From the NCBI GenBank assembly GCA_014804265.1, contig JAAVAC010000055.1, positions 1 to 64,000 of the forward strand: DNA of 64,000 nt, written 5' to 3'. Source of the stretch: Lachnospiraceae bacterium. Lineage in GTDB: Bacteria > Bacillota > Clostridia > Lachnospirales > Lachnospiraceae. The stretch's first letter is position 1. Each line of letters starts with the position of its first letter. The translations under genes were made by a program, and so were the position numbers. Positions 43,121 to 53,113 of the stretch are shown here, in pieces. Under the pieces are notes generated by a model that did not search any database, had not been told where the DNA came from, and saw only the letters and a program-made list of their open reading frames with translations.

Positions 43121-45094
43121 ATGACAAATAAAGGAAAATATTATATAACAACAGCCATTGCCTACACATCCGGCAAGCCCCATATTGGCAACAGCTATGA
43201 AATCGTCCTTGCGGACAGCATTGCCAGATTCAAAAGAAAGGACGGCTATGATGTATTTTTCCAGACCGGAACTGACGAACACGGACAGAAAATCGAATTA
43301 AAGGCAGCGGAAGCAGGCATTACGCCAAAGGAGTATGTAGATAACGTGGCAGGCACCATAAAAGGCCTTTGGAACCTGATGGACACCTCCTACGATAAAT
43401 TCATCCGTACTACCGATGATTTTCATGAAAAACAAGTTCAGAAAATATTCAAACGCCTCTATGATCAGGGCGATATTTATAAAGGAGCCTATGAAGGTCT
43501 CTACTGTACTCCTTGTGAATCCTTCTGGACGGAATCCCAGTTAGTGGACGGCAAATGTCCGGACTGCGGAAGAGAAGTGAAGCCTGCCAAGGAAGAAGCA
43601 TACTTTTTCAAGATGAGCAAATATGCGGACAGATTGATTGAACATATCAACACCCATCCGGAATTTATCCAGCCTGTATCCAGAAAGAATGAAATGATGA
43701 ACAACTTCCTGCTTCCGGGCTTACAGGACTTATGTGTATCCAGAACAAGCTTTAAATGGGGCATTCCCGTCGATTTTGATGACAAGCATGTGGTCTATGT
43801 ATGGCTGGATGCCCTGACCAATTATATTACCGGTATCGGCTATGATGCAGACGGAAACAGCACGGAACAGTACAAAAAGCTGTGGCCGGCGGATCTTCAC
43901 CTGATTGGAAAGGATATCATCCGGTTCCATACCATTTACTGGCCCATTTTCTTAATGGCTCTTGGTGAGCCCCTTCCAAAACAGGTATTCGGACACCCCT
44001 GGCTGTTACAGGGCGATGGTAAAATGAGCAAGTCCAAAGGAAATGTAATCTACGCAGATGATTTAGTGGATTTCTTTGGAGTGGATGCAGTTCGTTACTT
44101 TGTCCTTCATGAAATGCCTTTTGAAAATGATGGAGTGATTTCCTGGGAGCTGTTAGTAGAGCGGTTGAATTCCGATCTGGCAAACACGTTGGGAAATCTG
44201 GTAAACCGTACCATTTCCATGAGCAATAAATATTTTGACGGTATTGTAACGGACAAAGGCATAGTAGAAGAAGTAGATGCTGATTTAAAGGCAGTGGCAG
44301 CAGGCACTTATGATAAAGTGGCGGCAAAAATGGAAGAGCTTCGGGTAGCAGATGCCATTACAGAAATATTTGCATTATTTAAGCGCTGCAACAAATATAT
44401 TGATGAAACCGAGCCATGGGTATTGGCAAAGGATGAAGCAAAAAAGGACAGACTTGCTACCGTCTTATACAATCTGGTAGAAGGAATCTTAATGGGCGCC
44501 TCTCTGTTAGAGCCATTTATGCCTGACACAGCAAAGAAGATTGCAGAGCAGTTAAATACAAGGATAAGAGACTTTGAAGAAACAAAGACCTTTGGTCTTT
44601 ATGAAAGCGGCACAAAAGTAACGGAGAAGCCGGAAATCCTGTTTGCAAGACTGGATGTAAAAGAAGTAGTGGAAAAAGCAGAAGCCATGTTTGAACAAAG
44701 AAGGAAAGAAGCAGGACAGTCACAAGAGCAGGATGCGGCAGAAGATGTAATAGATATAGAAAAGAAACCGGAAATCACCTTTGAGGACTTTGAAAAAATG
44801 CAGTTCCAGGTAGGAAAGATCATTGCCTGTGAAGAAGTGCCGAAAAGTAAAAAGCTGCTTTGTTCCAAGGTACAGATCGGCAGCGAGGTAAAACAGATTG
44901 TATCCGGCATCAAGGCATATTATGCTCCGGAGGAAATGGTAGGAAAGAAAGTAATGGTATTAGTGAACCTAAAGCCTGCCAAGCTTGCAGGAGTGCTGTC
45001 GGAAGGAATGCTTTTATGCGCAGAGGATGATAAGGGGAATCTGGCGCTTCTTACACCGGAAAAAGAAATGCCGGCAGGAGCGGAAATCTGCTAA
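43121..45094 (+). CDS. metG: Methionyl-tRNA synthetase
   Basis: A 657-residue class I synthetase. The HIGH-type motif is in TSGKPHIGNSYE, a zinc site in CTPCESFW and CPDC (about 127-151), and KMSKSKGNVI is at about 303-312. The C-terminal 105 residues form the EMAP/Trbp111-type tRNA-binding domain (FQVGKIIACEEVPKSKKL, VSGIKAYYAPEEMVGKKV), after a charged linker. It charges elongator and initiator tRNA-Met. A TATAAT lies about 55 bases upstream. The ribosome binding site is AAAGGAG. Confidence 0.97.
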   Translation: MTNKGKYYITTAIAYTSGKPHIGNSYEIVLADSIARFKRKDGYDVFFQTGTDEHGQKIELKAAEAGITPKEYVDNVAGTIKGLWNLMDTSYDKFIRTTDDFHEKQVQKIFKRLYDQGDIYKGAYEGLYCTPCESFWTESQLVDGKCPDCGREVKPAKEEAYFFKMSKYADRLIEHINTHPEFIQPVSRKNEMMNNFLLPGLQDLCVSRTSFKWGIPVDFDDKHVVYVWLDALTNYITGIGYDADGNSTEQYKKLWPADLHLIGKDIIRFHTIYWPIFLMALGEPLPKQVFGHPWLLQGDGKMSKSKGNVIYADDLVDFFGVDAVRYFVLHEMPFENDGVISWELLVERLNSDLANTLGNLVNRTISMSNKYFDGIVTDKGIVEEVDADLKAVAAGTYDKVAAKMEELRVADAITEIFALFKRCNKYIDETEPWVLAKDEAKKDRLATVLYNLVEGILMGASLLEPFMPDTAKKIAEQLNTRIRDFEETKTFGLYESGTKVTEKPEILFARLDVKEVVEKAEAMFEQRRKEAGQSQEQDAAEDVIDIEKKPEITFEDFEKMQFQVGKIIACEEVPKSKKLLCSKVQIGSEVKQIVSGIKAYYAPEEMVGKKVMVLVNLKPAKLAGVLSEGMLLCAEDDKGNLALLTPEKEMPAGAEIC

Positions 45095-45151
45095 GGCTGA
45101 TGGAAACAACATTACAAGGAACCGGAATAAAAAAGAAAAGGGGGCATAATT

Positions 45152-46087
45152 ATGGTGAAAAGAGAAGACTTTACCTTTGACTCCAGAGATCAGAAAACAA
45201 AGATTCATGCAATCAAATGGCTTCCTGAAACGGATCATGTGGTCTGTGTGGTGCAGCTGATTCATGGTATGTCGGAGTATATAGGGCGTTATGATGAATT
45301 CGCCAGATATTTGGCCGCTCATGGAATGGTGGTAGTAGGGGATGACCATTTAGGACATGGGGAAACGGCAAGGGAAAGCGGCATGCCTTTGGGTTATTTT
45401 TGTGAACAGGATCCGGCAACCGTGGTGGTGCGGGATGTCCACCGCCTGAAAAAGATTACCCAGCAACAATATTTAGGTGTTCCTTATATCATCATCGGTC
45501 ACAGCATGGGTTCCTTTATTTTAAGAAATTACTTAATGCGCTATGGCAAAGGAATTGACGGAGCCATTATTTTAGGCACGGGAAATCAGTCAAAGGCATT
45601 AGTATCCCAGGCACATTTTCTGACAAATGCATTGACGGTATTTCAGGGGAAAAAGCATAAGAGCCTGTTTATCAATGCCCTTGCCTTCGGCCCTTATGAA
45701 AAGCGGATTTCCAATAAAAGGACCACCATGGACTGGGTCAGCTCGGATGCGGATGTAGTTGACAAATATATGGAAGATCCTCTTTGCGGATTTACTTTTA
45801 CTTTAAACGGTTTTGCAACTCTTTTTGAATTGATACGCAGAACCCAGGACATGAAGAATCTGGAAGCTATCCCAAAGAAGCTGCCAATTTTAATTGCTTC
45901 CGGTGATGAAGATCCGGTAGGAGATTATGGAGAAGGTCCAAGAAAATTGTATGATACTTACCTGAATTTGGATTTGACCAGAGTGCAGCTGAAATTATAT
46001 AATGGGTGCAGGCATGAATTGCTGAATGAAGGGATCAAAGAGGAGGTCTATAAGGATCTTCTGAACTGGATATTATCGGTTGTGTAG
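45152..46087 (+). CDS. Alpha/beta hydrolase (lysophospholipase/monoglyceride lipase-like)
   Basis: A 311-residue serine hydrolase of the S33/Hydrolase_4 group. QLIHGMSEYIGRYDEFARYL, GDDHLGHGET, the nucleophile Ser in IIGHSMGSFI, Asp in ASGDEDPVGDYG and His in YNGCRHELLNE form the normal layout with its catalytic triad. Cytosolic lipid or ester substrates are likely. It follows metG by 57 bases. Confidence 0.9.
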   Translation: MVKREDFTFDSRDQKTKIHAIKWLPETDHVVCVVQLIHGMSEYIGRYDEFARYLAAHGMVVVGDDHLGHGETARESGMPLGYFCEQDPATVVVRDVHRLKKITQQQYLGVPYIIIGHSMGSFILRNYLMRYGKGIDGAIILGTGNQSKALVSQAHFLTNALTVFQGKKHKSLFINALAFGPYEKRISNKRTTMDWVSSDADVVDKYMEDPLCGFTFTLNGFATLFELIRRTQDMKNLEAIPKKLPILIASGDEDPVGDYGEGPRKLYDTYLNLDLTRVQLKLYNGCRHELLNEGIKEEVYKDLLNWILSVV

Positions 46088-46108
46088 AAAAGGATAGGAG
46101 GATTAATT

Positions 46109-47032
46109 ATGAAAAAATGGATTTCTATGTTGGGAACAGTTTGCCTGCTTGTCTGCCTTTTTGGCATGACAGTATTTGCAAGCGGTGAGGAAGGTAAGAT
46201 TGTAAACATTGATACTTCAAAGCCCTTTATTGCTTTAGGAGCAGATCTGACAGAGGAACAAAAGGCAACTGTCTTAGAGCTTATGGGATTGTCCCTTAGT
46301 GATTTGGATAATTACAATGTTGTTTACGTTACAAATGAGGAAGAACATAAATATCTGGATGCCTACGTGAACCCCTCGGTCATAGGGACAAAGTCCTTAT
46401 CCAGTGTTCTTGTGACACCGGCGGAAAAAGGACATGGCGTTGTTGTTTCTACCAAAAACATTGATTATTGTACTACCGGTATGTACCGGAATGCACTTCT
46501 TACCGCAGGAGTAGAGGATGCAGATATTCTGGTAGTTGGTCCTACCAGCTTATCGGGAACTGCAGGTTTGATCGGTGCGTTGCGGGCTTATGAAGAATTG
46601 ACTGGAAAAGAGGTAGCCGATACGGTATTGGATACTGCTTTAAATGAACTGGTGGCCACAGGCGAGATTGCCAATAAGAGCATGAGCAACGAGGATGTGG
46701 AAGCGCTGGTAGCTTTCGTTAAGGAAAAAATCGCAGCAGGGGAGCTGGAAACGGAAGACGATATCAGAACAGCAATTGCTGACGGCGAAGCAAACTTTGG
46801 GGTTTCTCTGGCAGACAGCGATAAGGAGCAGATTGTCCAGGTCATGTTAAAGGTAAAGCAGTTGAATCTGGATCCCAATATGCTTTTGGATCAGGCAGTC
46901 GGATTATATGATAAGTATGGAGATGACATTGTGAACCATTTACAGGATGAAGGTTTTTTTGATTCATTAGGAAACTTTTTTCAGAACCTTGGGAAATCCA
47001 TTACTGATTTCTTTTCCGGGCTTTTTGGGTGA
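46109..47032 (+). CDS. DUF1002 family secreted protein
   Basis: A 307-residue protein. The signal peptide (MKKWISMLGTVCLLVCLFGM) ends near VFASGEE. The body has the DUF1002 pattern: ALGADLTEEQKATVLELMG, a VTPAEKGHGVVVSTKNI strand and VGPTSLSGTAGLIGALRAYE. An acidic helical part and a C-terminal LGNFFQNLGKSITDFFSGLFG amphipathic helix follow. Function is unknown; the family is common in sporulating Firmicutes. It follows the hydrolase gene by 21 bases. Confidence 0.88.
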   Translation: MKKWISMLGTVCLLVCLFGMTVFASGEEGKIVNIDTSKPFIALGADLTEEQKATVLELMGLSLSDLDNYNVVYVTNEEEHKYLDAYVNPSVIGTKSLSSVLVTPAEKGHGVVVSTKNIDYCTTGMYRNALLTAGVEDADILVVGPTSLSGTAGLIGALRAYEELTGKEVADTVLDTALNELVATGEIANKSMSNEDVEALVAFVKEKIAAGELETEDDIRTAIADGEANFGVSLADSDKEQIVQVMLKVKQLNLDPNMLLDQAVGLYDKYGDDIVNHLQDEGFFDSLGNFFQNLGKSITDFFSGLFG

Positions 47033-47107
47033 AAATGAATAGTACTTGAAAAAGTGAATAAAATGTATATCATAAGAATATAAACCATAGAAAGGACTTC
47101 AAGGATT

Positions 47108-48085
47108 ATGAAAATTGCATTTTATTCAACAAAGCCATACGATCGCATTTGGTTTGAACCACTTGCAAAAGAGTATGGCTTTTCTTTACATTTTATGGAA
47201 GTGCCATGTAATGAGGAAACGATTTTCATGGCAGCAGGCTATGATGCCATCTGTATTTTCGTGAATGATTATGTAAACAAACAAATGATAGAAAAGCTTT
47301 ATGAGATGAAGGTAAAAGCAATACTTTTGCGCAGTGCCGGCTATAATCATGTGGACATCAAAGCGGCAGAAGATAAAATAGCCGTGCTCAGAGTGCCAAG
47401 CTATTCACCGGAAGCAGTGGCAGAATATGCGGCTGCTCTTTTGCTATCTGTGAACCGGTTCACTCATAAGGCATATGGCAGGACGAGAGATTTCAATATG
47501 AGCATCAACGGCCTGATGGGACGGGATTTGAATCATAAGATTGCAGGTGTGGTAGGTACCGGAAAAATAGGACAAGCCATGATTCGGATTTTAGAAGGCT
47601 TTGGCATGTCCATACTGGCATATGACCCGTATCCGGTAAAGGGTCTGGATGTGGAATATGTTTCCTTGGAAGAGCTTATGCAAAAGGCGGATGTGATCAG
47701 CCTCCATTGCCCTTTGACCAAGGATACGAAACACATCATCAATAAAAAGACAATTGCGAAAATGAAAGACAATGTATATCTGATCAATACGTCAAGGGGC
47801 GCATTGATTGATACCGAGGCATTGATAGAAGGGCTTTTAAATAAGAAATTTGCAGGTGTGGGACTTGATGTATATGAAGAAGAGGAAGGAGTTTTTTATG
47901 AGGATCGTTCCAATGATATTATGAAAGACGATCTTTTGGCAAGACTTACTACCTTCCCAAATGTCATCATTACTTCCCACATGGGATTCTTTACAAGGGA
48001 GGCCATGCAGTCCATTGCCATAGAGACCCTGGAAAATGCCTATGCCCTGGAAAATGGACTACCCCTTATTAATAAAGTAGTATAA
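47108..48085 (+). CDS. D-2-hydroxyacid dehydrogenase (D-lactate dehydrogenase-like)
   Basis: A 325-residue NAD-dependent enzyme. It has RSAGYNHVDIKA, the Rossmann motif GVVGTGKIGQAM (about 146-157), the catalytic Arg in NTSRGALIDT, Glu in GVGLDVYEEE and His in ITSHMGFFTREAM. Length and motifs fit D-lactate dehydrogenase, which regenerates NAD from pyruvate in fermentation. Other 2-oxoacids remain possible. Confidence 0.92.
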   Translation: MKIAFYSTKPYDRIWFEPLAKEYGFSLHFMEVPCNEETIFMAAGYDAICIFVNDYVNKQMIEKLYEMKVKAILLRSAGYNHVDIKAAEDKIAVLRVPSYSPEAVAEYAAALLLSVNRFTHKAYGRTRDFNMSINGLMGRDLNHKIAGVVGTGKIGQAMIRILEGFGMSILAYDPYPVKGLDVEYVSLEELMQKADVISLHCPLTKDTKHIINKKTIAKMKDNVYLINTSRGALIDTEALIEGLLNKKFAGVGLDVYEEEEGVFYEDRSNDIMKDDLLARLTTFPNVIITSHMGFFTREAMQSIAIETLENAYALENGLPLINKVV

Positions 48086-48103
48086 AAACAAAAGAGGGAT
48101 ATT

Positions 48104-48583
48104 ATGAGAATTGAAAGGGAAAAATTGCAAGTATGCCCTGTAAACAAGAGTGAATACGAAGGAGTCATGGGTCTTGTATGGAAGACCTTTCTGCATTTTG
48201 AGGCAAAAGACTATACGCAGGAGGGAGTGAAGAGCTTTCAGGATTTCATTACAGACCCTGTGCTCTATAACATGTTTAGAAAGGGATATTATCAGATTTT
48301 TGGAGCCTTTTATCAAGATGAGCTGGTAGGCATGATCAGCCTGCGGGACCGCACCCATATATCACTTTTATTCGTAGACGAGAGGTACCATTATCAGGGA
48401 ATTGGCAGAGCGCTTATGGAATATTTGAAAAATTATCTGGTGACAGAAATGGGGGAATATAAAATAACGGTCAATTCTTCTCCCTATGGTGTAGGATTTT
48501 ATCACAGACTGGGATTTCATGATACGGATGTAGAACTGACAAAAGAAGGAGTCCGCTATACGCCCATGATTCTTTTCTTATAG
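48104..48583 (+). CDS. GNAT-family N-acetyltransferase
   Basis: A 159-residue acetyltransferase. The acetyl-CoA loop is in DERYHYQGIGRALMEYL (Q-G-I-G-R-A), followed by the NSSPYGVGFYHRLGF motif typical of the family. The acceptor is unknown. It follows the dehydrogenase gene by 18 bases, so the two are probably co-transcribed. It is not closely related to the GNAT at 42469. Confidence 0.9.
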   Translation: MRIEREKLQVCPVNKSEYEGVMGLVWKTFLHFEAKDYTQEGVKSFQDFITDPVLYNMFRKGYYQIFGAFYQDELVGMISLRDRTHISLLFVDERYHYQGIGRALMEYLKNYLVTEMGEYKITVNSSPYGVGFYHRLGFHDTDVELTKEGVRYTPMILFL

Positions 48584-48670
48584 CATGAAATTTTGCATTC
48601 TTTGGAAGATTCATTGAAAAACAGGCGGATTTTTGGTAGTATAAAATATATAGCGGGAGGTGGCAGGACT

Positions 48671-49933
48671 ATGGATTTTATCAGCAGTAAGAATATTTTT
48701 CTTTTAACAAGAGATACGCTAAAATTGATTGACAAGCGGTTAATGAAGCATGGCTCGCGGACCGCCTACATGGTATATAAAATGCTGGAATGTCAAGGCG
48801 GTTATGAAAAATTTGAACTGGCCGAATTTGCCATGATTGCCACTTTGCATGATATCGGCGCTTATAAAACCGATAATCTGGATGATATGCTTCGGTTTGA
48901 AATGAGGGAGCCCATTTCCCATTCCATATACGGATATTTATTTATGCATAACCTTTCCCCCTTGAGAGAAAAGGCAAAGATTCTTTTATACCACAATTCG
49001 GATTATCTGGTAACGAAGCATTTGGATTTTGCCTACAAGGATATAGCGAATTACATAAATTATGCGGAAAAGGTGGATATTTATCATAATGCCCTTGGAG
49101 ATCAATTTGATTATTCCATGTTTGGCAAATATACTGGAACCAAATATTCAGAAGCAGCCATCAGCCTTTTCCTTCAGGCCCAGCAGAAATATGATATTTT
49201 TGAGAAGATTCAGACGGATGCTTATGAAGCGGAGCTGGATGAGCTGATGGACTATATTATGTTTACCAATGAGGAAAAGAAGCAGGCAATGGAAATGCTT
49301 ATGTATTGTTTAAGTTTCCGAAGCAAATATAAGGTCGTGGACGGTGTGACCTGTGTGTGCATCTGCGAGGAAATTGCAAAATTTATGGGATTTAACAGGG
49401 CGAATATCAATAAACTATATTATGGAGCCCTGATTCATGATATTGGGATGCTTGCTATTTCAAAGGATATGATTGACTCCGATAAGATCTTTACCCCGGA
49501 AGAAAGAAAATTGATGCAGACCCATGTGGAGATAGCAGAGGATATTTTAAACAACCGGGTGAACAAGGAAGTGGTTTCTATTGCCACTGCCCATCATGAA
49601 AGACTTAATGGCAAAGGCTATCCAAAGGGTTTAAAGGCAGTAGAGATGAATGATTCCCAAAAGATTCTGCAGATAGCGGATTCCCTGACAGCCATGATCA
49701 ACACCCGTCTTTACAGACAGCCAATGGACAAGCAGGAGATTGTGGACAGTCTGCAAAAGGAGGCTGATAAGCATAAACTGAGCAGGGAGATTGTAAGAAT
49801 CGTGATAGACAATTACGATCATATTGTTGGAAAAGCAAGGGAGCAGTCAGAGTATATGCTGAAGCGCCATAAGCATATGAATGAAAGATTTGAACAGGTA
49901 TATGCCAATTTCAGGGGAAAAGGAAGAGGATAA
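48671..49933 (+). CDS. Two-HD-domain protein with HD-GYP (c-di-GMP phosphodiesterase type)
   Basis: A 420-residue protein. An N-terminal HD domain has His60-Asp61 in IATLHDIGAYK. The C-terminal HD-GYP domain has His256-Asp257 in ALIHDIGMLAIS, His in QTHVEIAEDIL, and HHERLNGKGYP at 308-318, the full motif of active c-di-GMP phosphodiesterases. No membrane segment is present. The start at 48671 follows GGGAGGTGG. The stop abuts the ATG of the DUF624 gene. Confidence 0.9.
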   Translation: MDFISSKNIFLLTRDTLKLIDKRLMKHGSRTAYMVYKMLECQGGYEKFELAEFAMIATLHDIGAYKTDNLDDMLRFEMREPISHSIYGYLFMHNLSPLREKAKILLYHNSDYLVTKHLDFAYKDIANYINYAEKVDIYHNALGDQFDYSMFGKYTGTKYSEAAISLFLQAQQKYDIFEKIQTDAYEAELDELMDYIMFTNEEKKQAMEMLMYCLSFRSKYKVVDGVTCVCICEEIAKFMGFNRANINKLYYGALIHDIGMLAISKDMIDSDKIFTPEERKLMQTHVEIAEDILNNRVNKEVVSIATAHHERLNGKGYPKGLKAVEMNDSQKILQIADSLTAMINTRLYRQPMDKQEIVDSLQKEADKHKLSREIVRIVIDNYDHIVGKAREQSEYMLKRHKHMNERFEQVYANFRGKGRG

Positions 49934-50578
49934 ATGAGAAATATATTCAACATGGATGGGCCGGTGATTACCTTTTTAAGTAAGGCAACGGATCTGGTTA
50001 TCTTAAACATTCTGTATATTATCTGCTGCATCCCGGTAATTACCATTGGGGCATCTACCACCGCTCTTTATTATGTGACACTGCGTATGTCAAGAGATGA
50101 AGAGGGATATATTACAAAGGATTTCTTTCGTTCCTTTAAAGAGAATTTTAGACAGGCAACAATTATCTGGCTTATTTTAGCATGTATAGGAGGTGTCATT
50201 GGCGGAGAATTTTTAGTAATCAACCGCATGGAAGGGTCTTTTGCCTTTGGAATGGAATGCGTTGTATTTTTTAGTATTTTATTGTTTGCATTTGAAATGC
50301 TATATGCTTTTCCGGTGCTGTCAAAATTTGATAATACAATTAAGAATACAATGAAAAATGCATTGTTCATTAGCATCCTGCACATACCAAAGACAGTGGT
50401 AATGCTGATTTTTTCCTGCATTCCCATTGTCCTGGTGCTGGTTTCCTTAAGATGGCTGCCGTTATTTATCGCTTTGGGATTTTCGGTGGCCAGCTATACG
50501 AATGCCTGCTGGATGGATAAGATCTTTAAGAAATTCGAGCCAAAAGAGCCGGATTTAGGAGAAGAGCCAAAAGAATGA
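49934..50578 (+). CDS. DUF624 (YesL-like) membrane protein
   Basis: A 214-residue protein with five or so hydrophobic helices (about 22-47, 75-95, 103-125, 140-165 and 168-185) and the family pattern LNILYIICCIPVITIGAS-T-TALYY near the N-terminus. YesL-type proteins occur beside sugar ABC transport genes, and a sugar-type ABC ATPase gene follows. It begins directly after the HD-GYP stop, so the pair is coupled. Function is unknown. Confidence 0.87.
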   Translation: MRNIFNMDGPVITFLSKATDLVILNILYIICCIPVITIGASTTALYYVTLRMSRDEEGYITKDFFRSFKENFRQATIIWLILACIGGVIGGEFLVINRMEGSFAFGMECVVFFSILLFAFEMLYAFPVLSKFDNTIKNTMKNALFISILHIPKTVVMLIFSCIPIVLVLVSLRWLPLFIALGFSVASYTNACWMDKIFKKFEPKEPDLGEEPKE

Positions 50579-50724
50579 TTTGGGAGAACTGCCGGCAACG
50601 GATTGGGCAACATGTATAGGAAAATTTAAAATATTTGTGTAATACGAGTATAGGCAAAAACTCATAGTTATTATATACTTGCAATAGGGTTTTAAAGAAA
50701 AGTAAATTTTAGGAGGAAATTGAA

Positions 50725-51837
50725 ATGGCAAGTTTATCATTAAAAAACGTTTGTAAGGTATATCCAAACGGATTTGAAGCAGTAAAAGATTTCAATCTTG
50801 AAATCGCAGATCAGGAGTTCATTATTTTTGTAGGCCCTTCCGGATGCGGTAAATCTACTACCCTTCGTATGATTGCAGGACTGGAAGATATCTCTTCTGG
50901 CGAATTGAGAATCGGTGACAGATTAGTAAATGATGTGGAGCCAAAGGATAGAGATATTGCAATGGTATTCCAGAACTATGCTCTGTATCCGCATATGTCC
51001 GTTTATGATAACATGGCTTTTGGTTTGAAACTGAGAAAAGTACCAAAAGATGAAATCGATAAGATGGTAAAAGAAGCAGCAAAGATTCTTGACTTAACTC
51101 CACTTCTTGACCGTAAGCCAAAGGCTTTATCCGGTGGTCAGAGACAGCGTGTTGCCATGGGGCGTGCTATCGTTCGTAATCCTAAGGTATTCCTTATGGA
51201 TGAGCCTCTTTCCAACCTGGATGCAAAGCTTCGTGTACAGATGCGTATCGAAATCGCAAAGCTGCATCAGAGATTAGGTACTACCATCATCTACGTAACA
51301 CATGATCAGACAGAAGCTATGACACTTGGTACAAGAATCGTAGTTATGAAGGATGGTATCGTACAGCAGGTAGATACACCGCAAAACTTATACTCCAAGC
51401 CAAACAACTTATTTGTTGCAGGTTTCATGGGATCTCCGCAGATGAACTTCTTAGATGCGTTGGTAGAGGTTGTAGATGATACAGCAGTATTAAAGGTAGC
51501 CGGCCATTTCATTCCACTTCCGCCTGCAAAATCCAAAAAGCTCATTGAAGGCGGTTATAATGGAAGAACCGTTACATTTGGTATTCGTCCGGAGGATGTA
51601 TATGATTCTGAAATGATGGTGGAAGCTTCTCCGCAAAGCACATTTGAGGCAACCGTAAAAGTATACGAATTGCTTGGTGCAGAAGTTTACTTATACTTTG
51701 ATTTGGAAGAGTTCCCAATGACGGCCAGAGTTGATTCTCGTACAACAGCAAGACCTGGCGACATTGTTAAATTTGCAATAGATGTAGAAAAGATTCACAT
51801 CTTTGACAAAGAAACAGAAATGGTTATTACAAACTAG
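50725..51837 (+). CDS. ugpC: Sugar ABC transporter ATPase (UgpC/MsmK type)
   Basis: A 370-residue ATPase. Walker A is GPSGCGKST at about 37-45, the signature LSGGQRQRVAMGRAI at about 135-149, Walker B FLMDEPLSNLDA, and the switch His is in THDQTEAM. The C-terminal 130 residues form the MalK-type OB/TOBE regulatory domain (TFGIRPEDVYDSEM). Such stand-alone ATPases serve several carbohydrate importers. No permease or binding protein is adjacent. Frequent preferred codons suggest strong expression. Confidence 0.93.
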   Translation: MASLSLKNVCKVYPNGFEAVKDFNLEIADQEFIIFVGPSGCGKSTTLRMIAGLEDISSGELRIGDRLVNDVEPKDRDIAMVFQNYALYPHMSVYDNMAFGLKLRKVPKDEIDKMVKEAAKILDLTPLLDRKPKALSGGQRQRVAMGRAIVRNPKVFLMDEPLSNLDAKLRVQMRIEIAKLHQRLGTTIIYVTHDQTEAMTLGTRIVVMKDGIVQQVDTPQNLYSKPNNLFVAGFMGSPQMNFLDALVEVVDDTAVLKVAGHFIPLPPAKSKKLIEGGYNGRTVTFGIRPEDVYDSEMMVEASPQSTFEATVKVYELLGAEVYLYFDLEEFPMTARVDSRTTARPGDIVKFAIDVEKIHIFDKETEMVITN

Positions 51838-51848
51838 AATGTAATCAT

Positions 51849-51876
51849 GGGAGATACGCAGGTATCTCCCTTTTTT
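51849..51876 (+). terminator. Terminator of the ABC ATPase gene
   Basis: GGGAGATA (51849-51856) pairs with TATCTCCC (51863-51870), followed by TTTTTT. A further small CCCGCC/GGCGGG hairpin lies at 51884-51898. Confidence 0.9.
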
Positions 51877-51931
51877 CAGTTTGCCCGCCATGGGCGGGTT
51901 CTAACGGGTGATAAGGAGGATATGGCGGTAT

Positions 51932-53017
51932 ATGTTATCAGCAGGAGTCATTCAGACCAGTATCGAAGATTTGAAGACGATTACAAAAGTGGAATTGGTG
52001 GTAGTAAATGAATCAGGCGCTGTTATGGCGGATACTTCTGGTAAAATCCAGGTGGATGAAAGCAGGATTGCAGAATTCATTGCTTCACCGGCAGACAGTC
52101 AGGCCATAGCAGGACATCTGTATTTAAAAGTATTTGATGAGGGCGAGGTAGCATATGTATTGGTATGCGAAGACAGCAATGAGGATTATACCATTGCCAA
52201 GATTGCAGTAAGTCAGATTCAGAATTTGATTATAGCCTATAAGGAACGGTTTGATAAAAACAACTTTTTTCAGAATCTGATTTTAGACAACCTTCTGTTG
52301 GTGGACATTTATAACCGGGCGAAAAAGCTCCATATAGATATTGAGGTGTCAAGGGTAGTCTGTCTGGTGGAAGCAAAGTACGACAAAGATAATGGAGCCT
52401 TGGAAATGCTGAAAAGCCTGTTCTCTCCTCAGGCCGGAGACTTTGTAACTGCTGTGGATGAAAAGAACATTATTATTATAAAGCAGCTGGAAAATGACAA
52501 TAGCTACCAGAATGTGGAAGAGGTATGCAGCACCATTGTGGATATGATCAATACAGAGGCCATGATAAAGGTAAAGGTTGCCTATGGAAATATCGTAAAT
52601 GAGTTAAAGGATGTATCGAAAAGCTATAAAGAAGCAAAAATGGCGCTGGATGTAGGGAAGATTTTTTATGTGGATAAAGATGTGATATCTTATGCCACCC
52701 TTGGAATAGGCCGCCTGATTTACCAGCTTCCGGTAAGCCTCTGCAGAATGTTCATTGAAGAAATATTCGGTCAGGAAATGCCGGATAATCTGGACGAGGA
52801 AATATTGACTACTGTGAATATGTTTCTGGAAAACAATTTGAACGTATCGGAAACCGCAAGAAAATTATTTGTGCACAGGAACACCCTGCTATATCGGTTG
52901 GAAAAACTTCAGAAGTCTACCGGACTTGATATCCGGGTTTTTGATGATGCATTGACTTTAAAGATTGCCCTTATGGTAGTCAGCTATCTGCAGTATTTGG
53001 AGAATACAGAATATTAG
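51932..53017 (+). CDS. CdaR/PucR-family transcriptional regulator
   Basis: A 361-residue regulator. The N-terminal sugar-diacid recognition-like part (about 1-120, LSAGVIQTSIEDLKTITKVELVV) leads to a GGDEF-like middle and a C-terminal PucR-type HTH, LNVSETARKLFVHRNTLLYRLEKLQ. In this family the ligand is often glycerate or sugar diacid. Adjacent genes give no clear target. AAGGAGG lies 12 bases before ATG 51932; an upstream GTG frame at 51908 would place the binding site inside the gene. Confidence 0.85.
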   Translation: MLSAGVIQTSIEDLKTITKVELVVVNESGAVMADTSGKIQVDESRIAEFIASPADSQAIAGHLYLKVFDEGEVAYVLVCEDSNEDYTIAKIAVSQIQNLIIAYKERFDKNNFFQNLILDNLLLVDIYNRAKKLHIDIEVSRVVCLVEAKYDKDNGALEMLKSLFSPQAGDFVTAVDEKNIIIIKQLENDNSYQNVEEVCSTIVDMINTEAMIKVKVAYGNIVNELKDVSKSYKEAKMALDVGKIFYVDKDVISYATLGIGRLIYQLPVSLCRMFIEEIFGQEMPDNLDEEILTTVNMFLENNLNVSETARKLFVHRNTLLYRLEKLQKSTGLDIRVFDDALTLKIALMVVSYLQYLENTEY

Positions 53018-53113
53018 ATGAATGATAAACATCATTTTTACTATGTGAGGAATATATCCCTCTTCTTGTGCATACATATAGTTAGTAGTATGAATGGACA
53101 AGGAGGGGGCATT